This document shows, piece by piece, positions 48,801 to 57,800 of a DNA stretch of 64,000 nt (its first letter is position 1; each line of letters opens with the position of its first letter). The stretch is from NCBI GenBank assembly GCA_030248215.1, contig JASANG010001126.1:1-64000 (forward strand), in the 5' to 3' direction. Source of the stretch: Enoplolaimus lenunculus (taxonomy: Eukaryota > Nematoda > Enoplea > Enoplida > Thoracostomopsidae). Position numbers and translations under genes: made by a program. The notes under the pieces are model-generated. The model did no database searches and was not told where the DNA came from. It worked only from the letters and a program-made list of their open reading frames with translations.

Positions 48801-51800
48801 GCAATTGCAAGTTTGCAACTGCAATGTTTAATTGCAACCGTTCGAGATACAATTCAATTCAATCCACTGACAGGGGTTTAAAAATTTTTTAACCCTTTCG
48901 CTCTTACCAATGTTAAATAGCCATGACAAATTTAATAATTGCTACAGTACGACACATAGACAAACTAAATAGAGTACCTGTACAGTTTCTCGTTGAACAC
49001 AGCTTGAATTTGCATAATTTCAGCGTTTGGCTTGGTCTCAACTCTGCTTGTGGTTCAAATTTTCGTTCGCTACAATCATACACCGATCGTAAAAGCATCC
49101 GGTCGCGAGCTATCGTACACACTGCTTACAGGAATTGCAGTTTGCTACTTAGTAACATTTGCAATATTAGCAAAACCGAGTGCAGCAATATGTACAATAC
49201 GGCGTGTCGGTATAGGCTTAGGCTTTACAATGCTCTATTCAGCGTTACTGGTCAAAACAAACCGGATTTATCGGATATTTGACTCGGCGCGAAGGTCTGC
49301 AATGCGACCTCGATATATTAGCCCTCGGTCTCAATTGGTCATAACTACGCTGTTTGTGTCAGTTCAAGTCTCAGGGACCGTCATTTGGATGGTCATAGTA
49401 CCGCCAGGGACGTTCTATGATTATCCGATGCCACAACCACAGGCTGTGCTGAAGGTATGTATTTGCAATAATTGGTATTTTCAAATGTGTGTAGCACCTA
49501 TCACCAATAATGCAATTAACCAGGATTTTGTTTTCGAATGAAGTATATGTAAGCTCGTTTGTACACTTTCGCATAGGATTAGGTTTAGGCTTAGGAATAT
49601 GCTTATACGGCCCCGCGACATCTCAAATACATATGAATATATTTATATATCTATATATAATACATATATATCTATATATGAAACAATCATTACAACAGCT
49701 GGAACGCTGCTCAAAATACGTATGTGGTGCGGTCCGGCTTTATAAATAAGCGCATGCAGCTATAGTTGTAGAAACAAATTAAGCGTTATAAATGGTGGCT
49801 CATGTATAGAACAGGGCCTGAACAGTAGTATAAGCATGTTCCTAAGCCTAAGCCTTAGCCTAAACGTATGAATAAAGCCTATTCCTAAGCCTAAGCCTAA
49901 GCCTAAGCGTATGGATGAGCCTAAGCCTAAGCCTAAGCAAAAAAATTAGTCTACAGCTGAAACTGACTCTATTATAGCCCCTCCGGAAAACGATCCGGCC
50001 TAAGCCTAAGCGTATGGATGAGCCTAAGCCTAAGCCTAAGCAAAAAAAATAGTCTACAGCTGAAACTGACTCTATTATAGCCCCTCCGGAAAACGATCCG
50101 GCCTAAGCCTAAGCGTATGGATGAGCCTAAGCCTAAGCGTAAGCAAAAAAATTAGTCTAAAGCTTAAACTGACTCTATTATAGCCCCTCCGGAAAACGAT
50201 CCGGCCTAAGCCTAAGCGTATGGATGAGCCTAAGTCTAAACCTAAGCCTAAGCAAAAAAATTAGTCTAAAGCTTAAACTGACTCTATTATAGCCCCTCCG
50301 GAAAACGATTCGGCGCTGTTCTATACACGGGCCTGAATGGTTTGAAAAAAATGACCGTTTTTGTTTCAGTGCAAAGCTGAAAACGAATGGTTTCTACTGT
50401 CGATGGTGTATGATATGATATTGATTGTCATATGTACAGTGTACGCAGTGTTGACACGAATGGTGCCAGAAAATTTCAACGAAGCCAAATTTATCGGGTT
50501 CACTATGTATACAACTTGTGTAATCTGGCTTGCGTTTGTGCCAATTTATTTTGGCACTGGAAACGATTTTAGAGTACGTTTGAATGCGGAGCTGCGGGGG
50601 CGTGGGGGAGAATCTAAAGTCGTACAAAAGGGTATGGTTGCAGATTTGTAAAATTTTAAACCACATACACTTACTTGAAATTTTAAAGTGTACAGTCCAC
50701 GTTAATACGCTGTGGGCGGTCCGTACACTGCAAAAAATGGTGAGGCAAATTGACTCTCTTCGAAATAGGCTCTACGGCACTACACAAGTTGCGTCAAAAT
50801 TCGACTCCATCAGAGGCAAATTCGACTCACTAAGTCGCACGTTTGACTCCGGCGGAGTCGAATTTGACTCAGTTTGTGCAGTCCAGTAGAGCCTATCTCG
50901 GAGAGAGTCAATTTGACTCACCATTTTTTGCAGTGTAGGGTTTGGGCTTTGAACGCTGTTGTAACATACGAAATAATTATAATGCAACATTTATTTTTTT
51001 GCTCCTTACAATTGTTTGAACGCCTATCACCAACAGGTAATAAACAGGGTGTGAACGGATAGTAAAAATAACGAAAACAGAAAACGGATATTGAAGTATA
51101 AAACTTTCAAAATTGTTTTATTTTTTCGCTTACACAATTGTGAGACGTGCAAATATATAACCATCTATCAAACATTTTTATGCATCCAAATTCTTAAGAT
51201 TTTGTATGAATTTTGTAATTTTTATTTTATTTCTCAATAATCGCATTTATATCTGTAGTGAAAAATAGCCAAGATATGCACATTTTTTTATAAAACATAA
51301 AAATAGCGAGATTTCCGTTATTTCTATATCGAGAACGGAAACTGAATTTTATCGCAAACGGATATGCGGCTACATCCTTGTGATAAATGCCATATCCATT
51401 TGTGAAATATCTGCGCTGCGTAAACATCGCTACGTTTTCGACCGATTTCACCAGTTGAAATTTAAGTTTTTTTCCCCAATTGATTTTAAATCATTTTCAG
51501 ATACAAACTATGACACTTTGTGTTTCAATATCACTCAGTGCTACGGTCGCCTTAATTCTGTTGTATTCACCAAAAATCTACGTAATTTATATGGAACCTG
51601 AGAAAAATATTCGAACCGCAAAAGGGGTTCCTACCCTTGCCCCTAAGGCCAGTACGGCTGCTATTGCACGGACCAGTATGTCAGGAAGTACACGTCATCG
51701 TTCTGCGGCATTATACAGTCCATTACTGGGTCAAGTTGGTCCAATCAGCGCGCCGCAAGTGTATGCCAATAAACGTAAGATGTACACTGCACAAAAATGG

Positions 51801-52595
51801 TGAATCAAATTGAGTCTCTCCGAAATAGGCTCTACGGGACTACACAAATTGAGTCCAATTCGACTCCACCAGAGTCAATTTCGACTCACTGAGTCGTACG
51901 TTTGACACTGGCGGAGACGAATTTGACTCAGTTTGTGTAGTCCCGTAGGAACCTATTTCGGAGCGAGTCAATTTGACTCACGATTTTTTGCAGTGTAGTG
52001 TGTTTGTCGTAAAAACATTTATTTTATTATTGCACCGGTTTATATGTCGTACGTCAATCTGCTATTCAGTTCAATTACTAATTCGTATCCTGCTATTCTG
52101 AGCAATACTGGTATTTAGCTCTGGCTAACTACAATTGCCCAATCAGATTTAGCTAAATATCTGGCTTGTTTTGTATTGCGCGAATTGCTAATTAAAAATT
52201 TATCCACTGCAATTTTAAACTGTTTATTGATTACCATGCATTTATACAGTAATATCTCCACAAGACGTGACAGTCCAATTGCATTGGCGTTCGATCGTAA
52301 TAACATTTCAGTCGAGTGGTGATGATAAACGCCTTTGGTTCAATATTGCTTGACTCGAATGTAACATTTCATATCAAATTTTATATTGCAAAATATTCAT
52401 GTGAGAAACGGTTAATATTTTTCGCTGGAAATATTTTATATTTTAGACGCAACAACTGACGCAAACGACGCTCTAACTTCAAACAGTCAACATCAAGTCA
52501 GCGTCGACATTAATCCGCTGCCTACAGTGACGACTACGAAGCGATCTTTAGCGTCAATTGAATTTAGCGGCAGCGGTGAAAGTATTGTTTTATAG
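42871..52595 (+). CDS. Metabotropic glutamate receptor (class C GPCR), 10 coding exons, complete
   Basis: Exons 42871-43497, 44223-44439, 45163-45499, 46474-46733, 46883-47167, 48162-48299, 49024-49454, 50370-50573, 51501-51774 and 52447-52595 join in one frame (2922 bp, 973 residues). Order: probable signal peptide (first about 18 residues); Venus-flytrap glutamate-binding domain (GGLFPVHHKG, RILDTC, GASYSSVS, SPASTNPDLSD, ADGWES); cysteine-rich domain with CCWVC; then seven membrane segments with TPIVKASGRELSY, YSALLVKTNRIYRIF, PENFNEAK and FTMYTTCVIWLAF, closest in feel to vertebrate group II/III receptors. Residues matching the glutamate-contacting Arg, Ser, Thr and Asp are present; the distal Lys of vertebrate receptors is not obvious. 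The tail ends SGESIVL, a possible class II PDZ ligand. Gi/o coupling is expected for this group but is inference. Introns hold many MITEs. Confidence 0.96.
43640..43760. mobile_element. Decayed TTAGGC-family fragment in receptor intron 1
   Basis: CCTAAGCCTAAAG and AATCCTAAACATAAGCG motifs without intact ends. The open frame through it is not an exon. Confidence 0.4.
44050..44104. repeat. (AT)n-rich run in receptor intron 1
   Basis: About 55 bp of alternating ATATATAAT units, capable of forming hairpins. Confidence 0.8.
44480..44652. mobile_element. hAT-like MITE with CAGGCCCGTA ends, copy 3
   Basis: Left end CACGGTCCCGTATCCAAG with a GGGGGCTCAGCCCC palindrome; core CAACCTTGTTTGAAAGTCAA and TTGTATGTCC; right end GAGCTGGCTACTGACCTG. 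Intron of the receptor. Confidence 0.65.
44825..44865 (+). other. tRNA-5'-half-like sequence cut by a MITE
   Basis: GGCCGCGTGGTGTAATGAGT followed by AGCACGCTTGACTC resembles the acceptor, D-arm and A box of a tRNA. At 44866 the right end of a TTAGGC-array element begins, so the remainder is missing. Probably a SINE head or tRNA relic. Confidence 0.4.
44866..44931. mobile_element. Right-end fragment of TTAGGC-array MITE
   Basis: CTTAAACTGACTCTATTATA, AACGATCCGGCCCTGTTCTA and a CATGGGCC end; no left part. Confidence 0.6.
45813..46014. mobile_element. TTAGGC-array MITE, ACTTTAAGGGG subtype, perfect 8-bp TSD
   Basis: Flanks 45805-45812 and 46015-46022 are both AACTAAAC. Ends GACCGATGTTATTTTAGGGG and TATAAAGTATGGGCC; hexamers AAGCCT inside, then ATCTAGAATCTAAACG. 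Intron of the glutamate receptor. Confidence 0.85.
46826..46860. mobile_element. Solo end of the piggyBac-like family
   Basis: CCCTTTCTCACATGAATATT appears alone 22 bp or more before the receptor exon at 46883; no partner end was found. A similar solo end is near 58645. Confidence 0.45.
47260..47700. other. GC-richer block in receptor intron 5
   Basis: Composition differs from the AT-rich intron around it. No conserved protein or repeat recognised; possibly an old transposon fragment. Confidence 0.3.
47866..48032. mobile_element. hAT-like MITE with CAGGCCCGTA ends, copy 4 (reverse)
   Basis: Mirror arrangement: TAGCCAGCTCATATTGCTGG, then TTGACTTACAAGCAAGGTTC, then a GGGGGGATCAGTCC block, ending near GGTCCGCGTTGGATACC. 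Confidence 0.55.
49797..50333. mobile_element. TTAGGC-array MITE with internal tandem amplification
   Basis: Ends GGCTCATGTATAGAACAGGG and CTGTTCTATACACGGGCC, flanks TAAATGGT and TGAATGGT (7 of 8). Between 49997 and 50312 the segment from GGCCTAAGCC to CTCCGGAAAACGATCC is repeated with periods of 103, 103 and 109 bp, enlarging the element to 537 bp. Ends 36 bp before the receptor exon at 50370. Confidence 0.88.
50726..50935. mobile_element. Foldback Tc1/mariner-like MITE (GAGTC type), copy 2
   Basis: CACTGCAAAAAATGGTGAGG start, mirror end CCATTTTTTGCAGTG, TA on both sides. Intron of the receptor. Confidence 0.88.
51045..51380. mobile_element. CAGGGTG-family hAT-like MITE
   Basis: CAGGGTGTGAACGGATAG at left, GGATATGCGGCTACATCCTTG-like right end. 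Core motif AACGGA replaces CCGG. The target duplication is unclear. Confidence 0.65.
51785..51995. mobile_element. Foldback Tc1/mariner-like MITE (GAGTC type), copy 3
   Basis: CACTGCACAAAAATGG start, mirror end GATTTTTTGCAGTG, TA flanks. Lies 10 bp inside the intron after the donor of receptor exon 51501-51774. Confidence 0.88.
52230..52415. mobile_element. Decayed piggyBac-like element, copy 3
   Basis: Right end AAAATATTCATGTGAGAAAC then GGTTAAT. The core keeps CACAAGACGTGACAGTCC and GAGTGGTGATGAT, as in the copies at 37768 and 40768. The left end is degenerate. Confidence 0.5.
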
Positions 52596-52629
52596 GAAAA
52601 AGTTTCAAACAATTTGTTACATTTTTCAT

Positions 52630-52826
52630 GCCAATGTATATAGAACACGGCCGTAACAGTAGTTACAAGCATATTCCTAAGCACAAAGCCTTAGCCTAAG
52701 CATAAAAGCCTTAGCGTACGGATTAGTTTATACCTAAGCCGTAGCACAAAAATTTAGTATAAAACTTAAGCTTACTCCATTACAGTCACACAGAGAAACG
52801 TTCCGTCCCTGATCTTTACAGTGGCC
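52630..52826. mobile_element. TTAGGC-array MITE after the receptor stop
   Basis: GCCAATGTATATAGAACACGG left, CTGATCTTTACAGTGGCC right, AAGCCTTAGCC hexamers inside. Confidence 0.7.
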
Positions 52827-53129
52827 ACGTTCCTGACGAACAGTGAACCACAACGAAGAAGGCAACATGCTGCGAAGAAGCAGATTTCAGTCATACCTGC
52901 TTACAATTCAAAGGGGTGACGGCCAATTTACTGGGGGTATTCCTGTGGTTTTCATGTCTTTATGGGGGGCACCCCCCTCTGAAGGCCGACCCCTGAAGTA
53001 TGGTAGGTGGCTGACCAGGTGGGACTTAATGGTTTTGGACATGTAGGACCAAGCACGCGTTGTGATCCTTGCCATTTAGTTGTAAGTTATTATACCGCGG
53101 TATACCCGAACCTGTTATATGGATTCACG
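52827..53129. other. Intergenic, unassigned
   Basis: GC-richer than the neighbours with a GGGGGGCACCCCCC palindrome near 52966. No gene supported. Confidence 0.35.
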
Positions 53130-53330
53130 GCCTAGTTACTTTGAAATTCTATTATTATAAGTATATTACTAAACCGAAGGCTAATATATAAGCTTCAGCG
53201 TAGGGATAAGCCTGTAGCTAAGCCTGGTCATAGGTGTAAGCCTACGCCTAAGCCTAAGTAAAAAATTAGTTTAATGTTTCAGCTTACTCTATTGCAGGTC
53301 TACGGATGCACGGTACACTCCCCAAAGTGA
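53130..53330. mobile_element. Decayed TTAGGC-array MITE
   Basis: GGCCTAGTTACTTTGAAA left, CCTAAGCCTAAG hexamers, TTAGTTTAATGTTTCAGC tail; the ends have drifted. Confidence 0.5.
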
Positions 53331-53376
53331 TCCTTGATTCGTTATGTATATTTTCATCGAATTCTTCACAGATTTC

Positions 53377-53573
53377 GGCCCATGTTACTTTTAGGGTCGT
53401 CCCGGTTGCTGGTGGCTCTGTAACAGAGTAGGCTTACATTCTAGACTACATTTTTTCTTAGGCTTAGGCTTACGTTTAGGCTTAGACTTTAAGCTTAGGA
53501 ATACGCTTTTACAACGCCTTAGGCTTAGGCTTAGGAATACGCTACTGTTACGGCATTAAAAGTAACATTGGCC
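53377..53573. mobile_element. TTAGGC-array MITE, GTTACTTT subtype
   Basis: GGCCCATGTTACTTTTAGGG left and the mirror AAAGTAACATTGGCC right, with (TTAGGC)n inside. Confidence 0.75.
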
Positions 53574-53741
53574 ATAACTTCAACCAATTTTAATCCATAT
53601 CCACAGCAAGAGTGATAGCTTCTGATAGTCAAACGTATAAATTTGTTATTTGTATATGTATAATAAACAATAAACAAAACAATAATATACAAATAGAAAA
53701 TAAAACACAAAATAATCGATATTATGCATATGGCAGACGGG

Positions 53742-53800
53742 TTAAGAGTAATACCGGATATCCGTTTCCGTTATTTTTACAATCCGTCTTACACGCTGCT
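53742..53800. mobile_element. Right-end fragment of CAGGGTG-family element
   Basis: CCGGATATCCGTTTCCG followed by CAATCCGTCTTACACGCTG; only the last about 60 bp resemble the family. Confidence 0.45.
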
Positions 53801-54276
53801 TAAAAGACAATCATTCTATAGAGAACAAATTTAAAGTCACCATTAAACTTTATGTCCGTTGCTAGAATTACAGCTACGTTGACTAGTATGCGTAGCAGGT
53901 AAAATAAGAAGGTATAGATGGTTTTGGATTAAAGGATTCACTCCTATGATTAGATACTTGGATTGTTTCAGTTTGAGGCCGATTTGCGGGAAATTTAGAG
54001 GCAGAAATATTGGAGCGGCTCACAGAATCGGTACAAATCAAAGCGAATTTTTTATGCGACAACTTTTACTTGTTGAGTCTCCCCACATGTCTTTTTCGCG
54101 GCTTCACCGCAGCGAGGTCATGTTTTGATGGTGTTTCGCTCAGTTTATGATTTGCATTTGCATTATACATACGCAAAATATAGCGATGCAATTCTTCCTG
54201 CACAACTAAATTTTTACTGGCTTCAACTGTATTGGAATCAATATATATTATCCAATCAGACTTGGAGTAAAATGTA

Positions 54277-54400
54277 CACTGCAAAAAATGGTGAGTCAGA
54301 TTTACTCTCTCTCCGAAAAAGGCTCTACGGGTCTGTACAAATTGAGTCAAATTCGACTCCGCCACAGTCAAATGCTAATCACTGAGTCGAACAGAAAAAA
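54277..54400. mobile_element. Half of a foldback Tc1/mariner-like MITE
   Basis: CACTGCAAAAAATGGTGAGT start after a TA, then a GAAAAAGGCTCTACGGG phrase and GACTCCGCCACAGTC; the second half is missing. Confidence 0.7.
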
Positions 54401-54545
54401 CACGGTGAGTTGTATAGATAAATCAGAACCTTGTGTAATGGATTCGTCTACTTTAGGACCTTCGGCATATTATTCATGGTCTTTTGGTGCTTGCAAAGAC
54501 ACACTCACAAAGTTTGCTTAAGAATATGCATACGTGTAGTGCCCG

Positions 54546-54802
54546 CACTGTAAACTCTAATGTGTTGATTAATCAATTCAGCTAGCGAGTTGGTTATTTC
54601 TGAATTAATATCAGTAAACATTAGTTCAACTCTGATTTGACTAGATTTTCACTCTGAGTTAAGTTGACTCTGGCTGAGTCGTTGTAAACTAACTCAGAAT
54701 GAACTGAAAATCAACTCAAAATTCTGAGTTCTGATAGTCCTAACTCAGACTGTGTGATTCAACTCATTCTGATGTAAAATCAACTCACTGAAATTTACAG
54801 TG
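54546..54802. mobile_element. Foldback MITE (GAGTT type), copy 3
   Basis: CACTGTAAACTCTAATGTGT to ACTGAAATTTACAGTG with ACTCAGA motifs throughout. Flanks are not TA here. Confidence 0.75.
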
Positions 54803-54874
54803 CAAGCTTTTCACATGTACGTGGGAGAGCTTCACTAGAGCCCACAGGTTCCAATTTATAACCCAGCGGTACAC

Positions 54875-57800
54875 TCAAGGCTTACGCCTTGGATTCGAGC
54901 ATTCAACAAGCTGCGCAGTCCCTTGAATATCTAAGACCATCATGACGCCATAATTGCAATCTTCAACACCGAATGACGTCATCAAACATTCGCATACGTT
55001 CAAACGCAAATCTTTTCGTTGCCGATTTGCTTTTAGGATACGAGACCGTACATTTTTGCTAATTGGTCGATTTTTCGTTACGATGCCGTCCCTCGTTTCG
55101 TTTTTGAGACGGTCCTCGGAATTTGTTGCGGCGTCTGTGACAGGAAACAGCGCTGACGGTCGTTGCGATAGCAGGAAAGTAGAAAAGTTGCCGTTTTCTA
55201 GAAAAAACATTGAATTGGTGCAAATGTTTTAGTGGCGGATCCAGAAATTTGTGACGAAAATCGTCCGTCGATAGTGAAAAAATGGTCGCGAGTAACGCGA
55301 GCGAGAGGCCAAACGCAATTTAGTTACTCATTACACTGTATTTGGCTGAATATTAAATGCTGTGTCGGTGGTATTTGATAGTCGCTGGTGTTAAATTGTT
55401 GAACAAAACGCTGTGAATTTGTACAAAATTGCCTGTGAAATCTGTGGCGTATGAAATTTTACACATATAAGTTGGCCAATGTAAAGAACACGGGTGGAAC
55501 AGTATTATAAGCATTTTCCTAAGCCTAAGCCTAAGCCTACGTCTAAGCCTAAGCCTATGCTTAACCCTAAGCGTAAGAATGAGCATATTTCTAAACCTAA
55601 GCCTAAGCCTAACCCTAAGCGTAAAGAATGACCATATTCCTAAGCCTAAGCTTAAGCGTAAGCCTGAACCTAAGCCTAAGCCTAAACCTAAAGCCTAGCC
55701 AAACAAAAGATTAGTCTAAAGCTTAAGCTTTTACTCCATTCTAGTCCCACAGAAAAACATTACACCCCTGATTTTTACATGCACCAAACAGTTACTAACA
55801 CAACTCAGGAACTGAAAAAAGTTGCGGTTCCATTGCTATGAACTCACCATATTCGGCTAAATATTTGCTTTGTCGGTATTTAAGTAACGGTTTTGTCGCT
55901 TTGAGAACATTGTTCGATCCAGATTGACGAAGATTTTGGAATCGTTCCACGTTGCCAGCTTTCGATTTAGTCGATGCAACGGAATCTTTTAGAAATTGAA
56001 CATCTGAAAGCCAAAATTTGCAGTCCAAAAACTAGCATTCGCCGGCCCATTTCAAGATCAGGGGCGGAGAGTTTATATGTGGGACTGCAATAGAGTAAGC
56101 GTAAGCGTTAGACAAATTTTTTTCCTTGTTTAGGCTTAGGCTTAGACTTAGGCTTAGGGATTGCTTAGGCTTAAACTTAGGCTTAGGGATATGCTTAGAA
56201 TACTGTTCTGCCCCGGTTCTTTACATTGGCCCATTTGCATAACAACCATATAAAATTCCTGTAAATGGAAAGACATTAGGTGGCACCCTCATTGGCGGTA
56301 CAAGGATTTTTTCAAACGGTGGGTTTTGGATATTATTTTTTTATTTTAGACCATGTAATAAAATCTCAGTTGTTCTAAAAATTTAACTGTTTGTGAAAAA
56401 TTTCGGTGGGGGGACAGATTGCCCACCCCCGTGTGACAGCCCATTGTGGTGCTGTACTTACCGGTCCGGGCCCAAAGGTTACAATAATCACTATAAGATC
56501 TGTTTTATGGTGTCGTCCGGCATCGTATGACAATTTTCACACGATTTCATAGGGTGCGAAGCACCAACGGCCGACTACGTTAAAATGCGTTAAACATGTC
56601 AAAAACGGCTCATGTATAGAACAGGGCGGGATCGTTTTCCGGAGGGGCTATAATAGACTCAGTTTAAGCTTTAGACTAATTTTTTTGCTTAGGCTTTAGG
56701 CTTAGGAAAAGGCTCATCCATGCGCTTAGGCTTAGGCTTAGGTTTAATAGGCTTAGGAATATGTTTATACTACTGCTCCGGCCCTGTTCTATACACCAGT
56801 CTCGAAAAGTATATCATCACCATAAACACGTTTGGCAACTGCTTGTAACTAGCGCTTATCTCCAGCCAGCGACAACATTGACCGTCTCCATTAGCCAATC
56901 AAAAGCTGTCAATATCCCGACCAGGGCCAGCGTAAGGAAATTCGGCCCTCCAAACAGGTCAGTGGGATATCCTCATTAAAATGTTTCACAGCTCTATAAC
57001 ATCGTGGTTCGCGAAAATTTTTTTAATTTGCCAAAATGCGGCCGCTTATAAGTGTCGACCCGTACAATTCGGGCGTTCGGGGTCGCTTCCGCTGGCACTG
57101 GTTTCGACTTTCATCAACCAATGAAACGCTGTCAATGTCCAATTGTACCGTGCCTGTAAGCAAGGGTCGGCAGGGGGTCAGCTCCCTGGAAAAATTATGC
57201 CCCCCCTAGAAATGTTTCACCATTACTTGTAAGTCGTTGAAAACTGTTGTATGTCCCTAGTCAATATTGTTTATCCCCGCTAGCAGGGTGCAGCCGGAGG
57301 TCAAAAATACCGAAGCCGGAGGTCAACGAAACTTGCCGGAGCCAAAACCGGAGGTGGGGCGAAATTAAGTAGTAAAAATGATGGTTAATTAGTTAATTTT
57401 AGCAAACATCTGCAAAATGTTGATAAGTTGTTTGGTTTCAAGCTTAAATTTTCTGCCATATTTCGGCAAATCTTTCATGAAAATTGGGACAAAAGTCAAC
57501 CGAAACGCGCTAAACAGATAAGTTTAGGAAAATTATGCAAAATAGTACTACTGAAATTGCCGGAACTTCCTGCAAAAACTCTACCGGAGCCGGAGCCGGA
57601 GCCGGAGGCCAATTTTCTGCCGGAGCCGGAGGCAGACCTCCGGTTGTACCGTGTCCGCTAGCATGATGAGCAAGCTAAGGGCCTGAATTGTCCGATCGAA
57701 TATCATCAAGCATTTACTAAGTTACCTTGCATAAATGCATACATTCGGTCTTGTTTGAAAACATATATTGCTGTGGTGGTTCATATACCAAGCAGGCACC

